55,647 bases of DNA from Treponema sp. (GTDB lineage: Bacteria; Spirochaetota; Spirochaetia; Treponematales; Breznakiellaceae). Positions 25,488 to 32,911 of this stretch are shown piece by piece; the first letter of the stretch is position 1, and the number at the start of each line of letters is the position of its first letter. Location: positions 1 through 55,647 of the forward strand of contig WQXG01000011.1 in the NCBI GenBank assembly GCA_009784975.1, written 5' to 3'. The notes beneath the pieces are model-generated. The model was not told where the DNA came from. It saw only the letters and a program-made list of their open reading frames with translations, and did not search any database. The translations under genes and the position numbers were made by a program.

Positions 25488-26140
25488 TACTGCCTTCCTG
25501 TAAGTCTTCGCCAGGGATTTACTCCGGCACGAATTAAAAAATAAAGCCAGCCAAAACCAAAACCGGCAAGGTGGGTAAGATGGGCAACTCCGCTGTTTGA
25601 CCGGGTAATGGAAAAGATCAATTCCAAAGCTGTAAAACCAAGTACCATTACAGGGGCGCGAAGGGGAAGAATTCCCCAAATATTTATTATTGCCTGCGGA
25701 AAGAATACCGCAAACGCCAGCTGAACGGCAAAAAGCGCGCCGGATGCGCCCATTAGAGCTACTATATAATTACCTGTTAAAAGATATACTGCAAATGAAA
25801 AAATCCCGGCAAGGATTCCGGTAACAAAATAATAAAGTAAAAATTCTTTGCTGCCCATGTGCCTTTCTACATGGGTTCCAAAAATAAAAAGTCCGAACAT
25901 ATTAAAAAAAACATGGCTAAAGCTGCCGTGCATAAACATATATGTAATAAATGTCCAAACCCATCCGTCTGCTATTACCATTACCGGTATCATCGATAAA
26001 TGTATCGTTAGCGTATATCTTATATCCGGACCCAAAAACTGGGTTGCCGCAAAAAGAAGAATATTTATTCCCATTAGCCAATAGACAACAACAACTTTTC
26101 CGTTTTGTTCCTTAAACGGCCGCCTGATTATATTAATCAT
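25487..26140 (-). CDS. Rhomboid-family intramembrane serine protease
   Basis: This 217-aa protein has six predicted membrane helices. It shows the rhomboid features HGSFSHVFFNMFGLFIFG, the catalytic Ser in GASGALFAVQ, and the catalytic His in VAHLTHLAGFGFGWLY, plus the L1-loop region before TFITYMFMHG. It should cleave transmembrane substrates in the inner membrane; substrates are unknown. It is coupled to its neighbours on both sides: ATGA overlap with the upstream membrane protein and TAATG overlap with ddl. Confidence 0.92.
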   Translation of the reverse strand: MINIIRRPFKEQNGKVVVVYWLMGINILLFAATQFLGPDIRYTLTIHLSMIPVMVIADGWVWTFITYMFMHGSFSHVFFNMFGLFIFGTHVERHMGSKEFLLYYFVTGILAGIFSFAVYLLTGNYIVALMGASGALFAVQLAFAVFFPQAIINIWGILPLRAPVMVLGFTALELIFSITRSNSGVAHLTHLAGFGFGWLYFLIRAGVNPWRRLTGRQ

Positions 26141-26790
26141 GCTGTGCCGGAACTTTCCGGTTTTATTTTTGCAGCAGCGACCAAAGATTTAATTACATAA
26201 GTTACGAATATGATAATAAAAATAGATGCAATTACCAATAAAACTATATTTAATATGTTAGTAATGCTTTTTTTCATTCCGTTCAATATTGACGTTACTG
26301 TTAAAAAATTGTTTTCGTCTTTAAATGAATCAACCACCTTCATATTTCCGGGATGCATTGCTAACAGGCTTTTTTGCATTTGATTTATTACCATGTTGGA
26401 AGCAAAATCATATATTCCTCTGCTGACTCCGATATCTATATATGACGGTAAAATTGCTTTTATATCGGTAAGGGCGCTGTTTATTACGGCAGCCTCTCTA
26501 TTACCGCTTAAATCAAGTCCGTTTCTTACAAAGCCGATGTTCGAATGATTATCATTGATATACTGTTTAATTGATGCTGAATAATCGTTTAGCATGGCAT
26601 CGCCGAGGATTTTTGCCTGTACTATTCCAGCCAATGCAGCCGCTGTAATCATAAAAACAATTATTGTATTTACGTACCCCAGTTTTCTTTCGTTTTCCGG
26701 AAATTTCTTAATGACCAATTTATTGAATAAAATGCCAAGACCGATGCCAAGAACGGCAAACAATGCAACTATAACAATTATTTTTACCAT
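26137..26790 (-). CDS. Predicted inner-membrane protein, function unknown
   Basis: This 217-aa protein has an N-terminal membrane helix (IIVIVALFAVLGIGLGILF), a second one (VNTIIVFMITAAALAGIVQA), a soluble, probably external, middle part of about 100 residues, and a C-terminal helix (ILNIVLLVIASIFIIIFVTYV). The pattern slightly recalls CvpA-like proteins, but I see no defining motif. The stop overlaps the rhomboid start as ATGA, so it may be a rhomboid partner or substrate. No clear SD precedes ATG 26790. Confidence 0.6.
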   Translation of the reverse strand: MVKIIVIVALFAVLGIGLGILFNKLVIKKFPENERKLGYVNTIIVFMITAAALAGIVQAKILGDAMLNDYSASIKQYINDNHSNIGFVRNGLDLSGNREAAVINSALTDIKAILPSYIDIGVSRGIYDFASNMVINQMQKSLLAMHPGNMKVVDSFKDENNFLTVTSILNGMKKSITNILNIVLLVIASIFIIIFVTYVIKSLVAAAKIKPESSGTA

Positions 26791-26825
26791 AATGTCTCAA
26801 GGATAGGCTGAAAAAGCAATGATTG

Positions 26826-27950
26826 TCAATGGACTTCTGCGGCTATCTTTTTATAATCAGCGATTGTTTCTGCATGAACTGCTTTTTCCCGCAAAGCCGC
26901 CCCTCCTGTGACTCCCTTTGTATAGGCGCAGAATTGTTTTCGCATTTCAAGACATGCTGTGCGTTCGCCGATATCTGCTGCAAGCATTTCCAGATGCCGA
27001 AGCGCTGCAGCTATCCGTCTGGAAAAAGGCGCCGGTTCCCATGTGCCGTTTGTCAGCAGCGAAAGCGTTGCCGAAAAAATGAAAGGATTGCCCATTACTC
27101 CCCTTGCAAACATAATTGCCGCACAGCCGGTTTCCTGCAGCATTTGCCGCGCGTCTTCGGGTGTGTAAAGGTCGCCGGATCCGGTAACAGGCACCGGCAG
27201 GTGTGATGCCAAATCTGCGATGTGCGACCAGTCGCTTCTGCCGCTGTAACTCTGCGCGCGTGTGCGGGGGTGCAAACTTACCATTGCAGCTCCTGCTTCA
27301 ACTGCAATACGGGCGCATTCTGCATAATTGATGGAACTGCTGTCCCAGCCGGAACGGATTTTTATCGTGACGGGAATGCCGCCTAAGCTTTCACGCGAAG
27401 CGCGGACAGCGGCTTCCACTATGCGTCCCAGATTAGCCGGATTTTTCATCAATGCGGAACCTGCGCCGTTTTTTACAACTTTGGGAACAGGGCAGCCGCT
27501 GTTTATGTCCAGCGCATCAGGCTTTAGCGGCGCAAGAAGCAGTGCCGCTTTGTAAATTGATTCGCTTTCTCCGCCGAATAATTGTATTGCGTAGTGTTTT
27601 TCGTTTTCTCCGCGCTGAATTAGGTTTACGGCGTTGGGGGAAGAGGAGGGGGAGCTCTCGCGGAGGCGCAGTGGCGCAGAGGACGCGGAGGAAGAGGGAG
27701 AGGAAGAAGAGGAAGAAGAGGAAGAAGAGGAAGAAGAGGAAGAAGAGGAAGAAGAGGAGGGGGTTAGGTTGTATCTTTGGGGGTTGCGGCTTAGGGCTTC
27801 GGCGGAGACCAGTTCTGTGAATGAAAAGTTGGCGCCTTCCTCGACGCAAATGGAGCGGAATGCGCGGTCGGTGTAACCTGCGACGGGCGCGAGGAAGAGA
27901 TTACCCGGCAGTTCCAGAGAGCCGATTTTAACAGGGCGGAATAGGTTCAT
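26826..27950 (-). CDS. dus: tRNA-dihydrouridine synthase with repeat-derived Ser-rich insertion
   Basis: This 374-aa FMN enzyme reduces uridine in tRNA to dihydrouridine. Family motifs are LAPVAGYTDRAFRSIC, YAIQLFGGES, the catalytic Cys in NSGCPVPKVVKNGAGSALM (about residue 154), KIRSGWD, and SGDLYTPEDA with GVMGNPFIF. Between RNPQRYNLTP and NAVNLIQRGENEKHYAIQ there is an extra stretch of about 42 residues consisting mainly of about 20 consecutive Ser, then PSSSASSAPLRLRESSPSSS. It is encoded by a dispersed repeat plus a 9-bp microsatellite (27655-27757). Normal Dus proteins have a short loop there, away from the active site, so activity may survive. GAGG lies about ten bases before the ATG. 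Confidence 0.93.
   Translation of the reverse strand: MNLFRPVKIGSLELPGNLFLAPVAGYTDRAFRSICVEEGANFSFTELVSAEALSRNPQRYNLTPSSSSSSSSSSSSSSSSSSSSPSSSASSAPLRLRESSPSSSPNAVNLIQRGENEKHYAIQLFGGESESIYKAALLLAPLKPDALDINSGCPVPKVVKNGAGSALMKNPANLGRIVEAAVRASRESLGGIPVTIKIRSGWDSSSINYAECARIAVEAGAAMVSLHPRTRAQSYSGRSDWSHIADLASHLPVPVTGSGDLYTPEDARQMLQETGCAAIMFARGVMGNPFIFSATLSLLTNGTWEPAPFSRRIAAALRHLEMLAADIGERTACLEMRKQFCAYTKGVTGGAALREKAVHAETIADYKKIAAEVH
27655..27759 (+). repeat. Dispersed GC-rich repeat (27655-27691) plus (GAGGAAGAA)n microsatellite inside dus
   Basis: The core differs from the copy at 6113-6149 by one base (CAGTGGCG here, CAGGGGCG there). An AG-rich tail follows, with six exact copies of the 9-base unit GAGGAAGAA (27700-27753). 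Read on the minus strand the units encode Ser. As the unit length is a multiple of three, copy-number change alters the Ser tract length without shifting the frame. Confidence 0.9.
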
Positions 27951-28020
27951 GGTTTTATTTCCTCATATTACTATTGCTTATTTTTATATATTAGGGAATA
28001 TATTACCATAGGGAAGAGAT

Positions 28021-29472
28021 ATGTTAAAACGAATAAAAAACCTCATAAAACAAGGGGAAGGTTTAAAACTGGAATTCAAGGAAGCCAAGGTCGGAGTTCC
28101 TAAATCTATTTATGAAACCATCAGCGCTTTTTCTAATACCATAGGCGGCGAGATTCTGCTGGGGGTGATAGATGATGGGACTATCCAGGGGATTGATAAA
28201 TCTAAAATCAAACATTATATAGCGGATTTAACAACAACAATAAATAATCCTCAGATAAATTATCCGGCTTTATATTTAGCAATACAGGAGATAAAAATAT
28301 CTGATAAATCGATTTTATATATCAATGTACCAGAAAGCGCTGATGTGCAATCTTATAACGGGAAAATATATATAAGAAATTATGACAGCGATTTGGATAT
28401 AACGCGGCAGTCAAAACGAATGAACGAATTGCATCTTAGGAAACAAAAAGATTTTTCTGAAAATGAAGTGTTTGAATATCTAACGCTGGAGGAAGATTTG
28501 CGTCCGGATTTAATTGAACGTGTAAGAAAAATTGCTGTAATACGAGATAAAAACCATCCTTGGGGTAATTTAAGCGATTTTGATTTATTAAAAAGTATAA
28601 AATTATACAGAAAAGATATGCTTACAAATAAAAGCGGTTTTACATTGGCTGCCGCATTGCTTTTTGGGAAAGATACAACTTTATTGAATGTTCTTCCTCA
28701 TTTTAAAACCGATTTAATTTTACGAGTTAAGGATAAAGACAGATACGATGATCGTGATGATGTAAGAACTAATTTAATCGAAAGTTACGAAAGGATTATG
28801 GATTTCATAAGCAAACATCTTCCTTCGCCGTTTTTTCTGGAAGATACTACCCGTGTAGATATTCGCAATGCAATATTTCGAGAAATTGCTGTTAATATGC
28901 TAATACATAGAGAGTTCCAAATTCACAGCCCGGCAAGGTTGATAATTGAAGATGATAAAATCATTGCAGAAAACGGAAATAAACAATACACATATAATCA
29001 CATTACTCCGGAAAGTAATATCCCTAATCCCAAAAATCCTGCAATCGCAAGAGTATTTAAAGAAATAGGATTTGCTGACGAATTAGGGTCAGGTGTACGT
29101 AATATTTTTAAGTATTCAAAACAATATGCCGGATTTGACCCTGAGTTGAAGGATGAAGAAACATTTAAGCTTGAATGGAAAATCAATTTATTTGGGAAGA
29201 ATACAGAGGTTAATGCAGATGGTGATATAAAAACTGAAAAACACCCAGAAACTACCCTGAAAACTACCCTGAAAACTACCCTGAAAACTACCCTGAAAAT
29301 TATAGAAGCAATCAAAGAAAAACCTGATATTTCTGCTCCTGAACTTGCAAGAATTCTTGGATTAAGCGTTGATGGGATTAAGTACAATCTAAAAAAACTT
29401 AAAGCCGAAGGAAAGATTAATCGCATTGGACCGGATAAAGGCGGGCATTGGGAGATTGTTGAAGAACAATAA
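28021..29472 (+). CDS. AlbA_2/Schlafen-domain regulator with GHKL ATPase-like domain and winged helix
   Basis: This 483-aa protein starts at ATG 28021 behind GGGAAGAG. Residues about 10-130 form an AlbA_2 (divergent AAA-4/Schlafen-like) nucleic-acid-binding domain (GEGLKLEFKEAK, ETISAFSNTIGGEILLGVID). The centre resembles the HATPase_c_4 domain of putative ATP-dependent regulators (VDIRNAIFREIAVNMLIHR, PKNPAIARVFKEIGFADELG, GSGVRNIFKY). The C-terminus is a winged helix (SAPELARILGLSVDGIKYNL). Between them lie four perfect copies of TTLK from a 12-bp tandem repeat. Such genes are common accessory regulators in anaerobes; targets are unknown. It stands alone between divergent and convergent neighbours. 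Confidence 0.85.
   Translation: MLKRIKNLIKQGEGLKLEFKEAKVGVPKSIYETISAFSNTIGGEILLGVIDDGTIQGIDKSKIKHYIADLTTTINNPQINYPALYLAIQEIKISDKSILYINVPESADVQSYNGKIYIRNYDSDLDITRQSKRMNELHLRKQKDFSENEVFEYLTLEEDLRPDLIERVRKIAVIRDKNHPWGNLSDFDLLKSIKLYRKDMLTNKSGFTLAAALLFGKDTTLLNVLPHFKTDLILRVKDKDRYDDRDDVRTNLIESYERIMDFISKHLPSPFFLEDTTRVDIRNAIFREIAVNMLIHREFQIHSPARLIIEDDKIIAENGNKQYTYNHITPESNIPNPKNPAIARVFKEIGFADELGSGVRNIFKYSKQYAGFDPELKDEETFKLEWKINLFGKNTEVNADGDIKTEKHPETTLKTTLKTTLKTTLKIIEAIKEKPDISAPELARILGLSVDGIKYNLKKLKAEGKINRIGPDKGGHWEIVEEQ
29251..29298 (+). repeat. Four perfect tandem copies of a 12-bp unit in coding sequence
   Basis: ACTACCCTGAAA is repeated exactly four times (29251, 29263, 29275, 29287), encoding Thr-Thr-Leu-Lys each time. 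Slippage would change linker length in steps of four residues and not the frame. Confidence 0.95.
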
Positions 29473-29492
29473 AAACTACCCGCGAATACTTT

Positions 29493-30101
29493 TTACATAT
29501 CCCATTCAAACACAATGCTATAGTTGTCTTTTATACCCGGCAGTGATTCCAGTAATCTTTTAAATTGCTGCTCGGCAGATGTTCTTGCCTGCGCAAACAG
29601 GTTTTCGTTTTCATTTATTTTTTTCTCCCGTTCAAGCCGCTGTACCAGCTGAAGAGAATATGCATCTGTCAGAGTGTATCTGTTAAATAAGCCTGATTTT
29701 TCATCGTATAGATTAAAAGTATCCGGGAAAATTTCATGAGAAATTATTTCTATTGCGGGCATTTGTATTGTAATAGTATCTCTGGAATGTTTTATATTTA
29801 TTTTTTCGCCGTTAAAACCGAGTTTTACCGTTCCATCTATTGTATAAATTGATTTCTTTTCCGTAAAAGGAATATTTCCCCAATTAAAAAATGGTATAGC
29901 GTCTGAATGAGTAATAACATCGGTATAATGATAAACAATACTTACATATTCAGAAACAGGCAGAATTTGCTTAATGGTAGAAGTTATATTTATCTTTTCT
30001 GTCTTGTTGTTCAAAAAATCAATGTTGTTTGCAAGATATATCCCGGCTCCTACACCCAATACGAGGATAAGAATAAATGCTATTAATTTTAAAGTTTTCA
30101 T
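29493..30101 (-). CDS. DUF4230-like membrane-anchored protein
   Basis: This 202-aa protein has one N-terminal membrane helix (LIAFILILVLGVGAGIYL) and an external domain with the DUF4230 look: TSTIKQILPVSEYVSIVYHYTD, then VKLGFNGEKINIKHSRDTITIQ and a C-terminal helix ARTSAEQQFKRLLESL. The family's function is unknown. AGGAG lies seven bases before the ATG. It is convergent with the AlbA_2 regulator and divergent from the Na/Pi cotransporter. Confidence 0.7.
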   Translation of the reverse strand: MKTLKLIAFILILVLGVGAGIYLANNIDFLNNKTEKINITSTIKQILPVSEYVSIVYHYTDVITHSDAIPFFNWGNIPFTEKKSIYTIDGTVKLGFNGEKINIKHSRDTITIQMPAIEIISHEIFPDTFNLYDEKSGLFNRYTLTDAYSLQLVQRLEREKKINENENLFAQARTSAEQQFKRLLESLPGIKDNYSIVFEWDM

Positions 30102-30177
30102 GATTTTCTCCTATATTAAGGATTATCTATTTATATAAACATTGTCAATACCGCGCACCATCTGGTGCACACCATAC

Positions 30178-30206
30178 TGGAAAAACTTTTCCATATATCA
30201 TATAAT
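30178..30206 (+). promoter_or_regulatory. Promoter of a predicted leaderless Na/Pi cotransporter mRNA
   Basis: TATAAT (30201-30206) ends six bases before ATG 30213, and TGGAAA (30178-30183) lies 17 bp upstream as a weak -35. No SD is present. A small inverted repeat GCACCA-TC-TGGTGC at 30155-30168 just upstream could be an operator. Confidence 0.5.
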
Positions 30207-30212
30207 TTCCGC

Positions 30213-32012
30213 ATGAATTCAATAATGCTGACATTACAAATGCTTGGGGGACTCTGCATGTTCCTCTTTGGCATGAAAACCATGAGTGACGGGCTGCAGA
30301 AAAGCACCGGCGATAAAATGCGGAAAGCGCTTAACTTTATGACCAGCAACCGGTTTATCGGGGTTTTTACCGGTTTTTTGGTAACTGCCATTATTCAGTC
30401 GTCAACTGCATTCAGCGTTATTGTGGTTTCTTTTGTGAATGCAGGACTCATGAATCTTACTCAATCTATCGGCGTAATACTTGGAACAAACATTGGTACA
30501 ACTTTAACAGCATGGATTATTTCTATCGTTGGTTTTAAGCTAAGCATCGACAGTCTTGCATTACCCGCAATAGGAATAGGTTTTATTATCAGCATTACAA
30601 AATGGAAGTACAGAAGCATCGGGGAATTTTTATTGGGGTTTGGATTTTTATTCCTGGGGCTTTTTTACCTTACATCAGGAATGGCAAATGTAAATGATAT
30701 TTTTGATTTTAGCGCCATAGGAAATTTCGGCGGCGGTAAAATTTTTGCCATATTGATTGGCGCAGGCGTTGGATTTATAATGACACTCATTATAAATTCC
30801 TCCACTGCATCTGTCGCTTTAATAATGGCGCTTGCTTTCCAGGATATAATTGTTTTTGAAATGGCTGCCGGTATGATTTTAGGCTCTAATCTTGGCACTC
30901 CTTTAAATGCGGTAATAGCATCTCTTGCAGGAAATATAAACGCAAAACAAACTGCGCTTGTTCATGTTTTATTCAATGTAATAGGAATTGTATGGGCGCT
31001 TCCCATGCTAATTCCAATGTTAAAATTGGTTCAAATAATATTGCCGGGAGATCCCTGGGCTGCAATTGCCTCCAACGAAGCTATTCCTCTTCATCTTGCA
31101 GGACTTCACACAACTTATAATATTATAAACACCCTGCTTTTTCTGCCCTTTGTAAAACAATTTGCAAATCTTATTACTTTCCTGCTTCCGGAAAAACAAA
31201 TCGCATTGGAAAAAGAGAAAGACGAAATAGAACATTACAAATTTTCATACCTGTCTGCAATTGACGCCGATTCGCCGGAATTAAACATTCTGCGCGCAGA
31301 AAAAGAAATCTCCAACATGGCGGGACTTGTTTCTTTAATGTTTGCCAGGTTCTGCGCAGTATTACGTATCCTGCATGAAGATACAGCAAAAGAAAAAACA
31401 GAAGAACTCTGCATTGAATTGCAAAGAAAAGAAGAGTTTATAGATGAAATGCGCGAGGAACTAACCAATTTCTTAATTGAATGTTCAAAAATCAAACTTT
31501 GTTCAGCATCTGAAAATCGAATTTCTTATTTGATGCAGGTTGTTGTCTCGCTGGAATCAATGAGTGATGAATGTTACAGCATCAGCCGCCTGCTGGAAAA
31601 AAGCGTAAGTAAATCATATCTGTTTAAAGACACGCAATTGGATGATCTGATTCCCTATGTGGGGTTAGTGGAAGAATTCCTTGTAGTTTTGGAAAAACAA
31701 CTAAGCCCCAATACTCCGGCAAAAGACAAAGCGCCTGTAAACTTCCGGGCATTTAGCTCAAAGCAAGCGGGCTCATTATGGGTACGCGCAAGTGAACTTG
31801 AAAAAGAAATAGACAAGAGCAGAAAGAAACTGCAAAAACTGGGACGACAGCGTCTTGAAGCAGGTGAAAATGTAAGAACAGAATTGCTTTTTATAGACAT
31901 AGTTCGCCGCATCGAAAAACTGGGTGACTATTGTTATGAAATAACCGGACCAAATAAAAAACTGCCTATATTGGGAAATGTTTTTAATTTTAATTTTGGC
32001 AAAAAAGCCTGA
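30213..32012 (+). CDS. Na+/phosphate cotransporter family protein with PhoU-like C-terminal domain
   Basis: This 599-aa protein has the duplicated NptA/PNaS membrane core: GGLCMFLFGMKTMSDGLQ, TAIIQSSTAFSVIVVSF and LGTNIGTTLTAW in the first half, LIINSSTASVALIMALAF and GSNLGTPLNAVIASLAG in the second. The C-terminal 250 residues are helical and PhoU-like (LRAEKEISNMAGLVSLM, ISYLMQVVVSLESMSDECYS, IDIVRRIEKLGDYCYEI). It probably imports phosphate with sodium, or exports it, under control of the PhoU-like part. The start is taken at ATG 30213, just after a -10 box; an upstream GTG at 30165 is not supported. Confidence 0.9.
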   Translation: MNSIMLTLQMLGGLCMFLFGMKTMSDGLQKSTGDKMRKALNFMTSNRFIGVFTGFLVTAIIQSSTAFSVIVVSFVNAGLMNLTQSIGVILGTNIGTTLTAWIISIVGFKLSIDSLALPAIGIGFIISITKWKYRSIGEFLLGFGFLFLGLFYLTSGMANVNDIFDFSAIGNFGGGKIFAILIGAGVGFIMTLIINSSTASVALIMALAFQDIIVFEMAAGMILGSNLGTPLNAVIASLAGNINAKQTALVHVLFNVIGIVWALPMLIPMLKLVQIILPGDPWAAIASNEAIPLHLAGLHTTYNIINTLLFLPFVKQFANLITFLLPEKQIALEKEKDEIEHYKFSYLSAIDADSPELNILRAEKEISNMAGLVSLMFARFCAVLRILHEDTAKEKTEELCIELQRKEEFIDEMREELTNFLIECSKIKLCSASENRISYLMQVVVSLESMSDECYSISRLLEKSVSKSYLFKDTQLDDLIPYVGLVEEFLVVLEKQLSPNTPAKDKAPVNFRAFSSKQAGSLWVRASELEKEIDKSRKKLQKLGRQRLEAGENVRTELLFIDIVRRIEKLGDYCYEITGPNKKLPILGNVFNFNFGKKA

Positions 32013-32031
32013 CATTATCCAAGTAGCCGCA

Positions 32032-32805
32032 TTACCCTTCCAGCCCGAAAAACTTGTTTGCGTTGTCCCAGAGCTGTTTTGCCAGTGCCTCTTCTTCGAT
32101 ACCAAGCCTGTCTGCCATGTAGCGGGCGGTGATGGGAAGGTATTTGGGCATGTTTCTTTTGCCGCGGTAATCGGCGGGGACCATGAACGGGGCTTCTGAC
32201 TCGATCAGGATGCGGTCTGTGGGGAGGACGTCTATTGTTTCGTGCAGGTTTTTGGCGTTTTTGTATGTCAGGTTTCCTGCGAAAGAAAAGTAGAGGTTCA
32301 GCTCCAGCGCTTTTTCGGCATAGGCGGCGTCTTCGGAGTAGCAGTGGAGCACTCCGCCTCTGGGAGGCAGACGGTCGCGGAGGATGTCCAGGACATCGTG
32401 CCCGGCATCACGGTTGTGGATGATGACCGGTAAATTGAGTTTTGCGGCAAGATCAAGCTGGCTTATGAAAAGCTCAATTTGGGACTTTTTGTCTCCGAAC
32501 CTGCGGAAATAATCCAGGCCTATTTCGCCAATGGCAACCACGCGCGGATATTGAACGCTTTGTTCGATTTTCTGGTACCAGTCCTTGCCGGGGTTTTGCA
32601 CCTCAGAAGGGCTTACACCGATGGCATGGTATACGTTTGCTGCGGATTTCAGGTTTTCGTAAACCTGACCGAAATCATGAAGACTGTTACAAATAGAAAC
32701 AATCCGATTAACAGAAACCTGGCGGGCTTCCTGTATCACAATGAGCTGCTCAATGGGGTCTTCAACTATCAGCCCCAAATGGGCATGAGTATCAAAATAT
32801 TGCAT
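32032..32805 (-). CDS. tatD: TatD-family metal-dependent hydrolase (DNase)
   Basis: This 257-aa TIM-barrel protein has the family metal ligands: FDTHAHL at the N-terminus, AIGEIGLDY with the bridging Glu, PVIIHNRDAG, GVLHCYSEDA, and a C-terminal ESEAPFMVP, where many relatives have ETDAP(Y/W). TatD enzymes act as 3'-5' exonucleases or D-aminoacyl-tRNA-related hydrolases. ATG 32805 begins exactly at MQYFDTHAHL; the frame extends to a TTG at 32838 without an SD. It is convergent with the cotransporter gene. Confidence 0.9.
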   Translation of the reverse strand: MQYFDTHAHLGLIVEDPIEQLIVIQEARQVSVNRIVSICNSLHDFGQVYENLKSAANVYHAIGVSPSEVQNPGKDWYQKIEQSVQYPRVVAIGEIGLDYFRRFGDKKSQIELFISQLDLAAKLNLPVIIHNRDAGHDVLDILRDRLPPRGGVLHCYSEDAAYAEKALELNLYFSFAGNLTYKNAKNLHETIDVLPTDRILIESEAPFMVPADYRGKRNMPKYLPITARYMADRLGIEEEALAKQLWDNANKFFGLEG

Positions 32806-32911
32806 AGCTTTATCCAAAAGGTATGATATATGGTACAAACAGAGTTTGCAATTACCAAACTGGTATACTTAATTTTAACACGAGTATCCCCTGCCGTCAA
32901 CAAAAATCTTT

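Noticed and set aside
27634-27876. Plus-strand ORF rich in Glu, and the overlapping minus ORF rich in Phe/Leu
   Set aside because: They are shadow readings of the AG-rich repeat inside dus; the dus frame is supported by conserved motifs on both sides.
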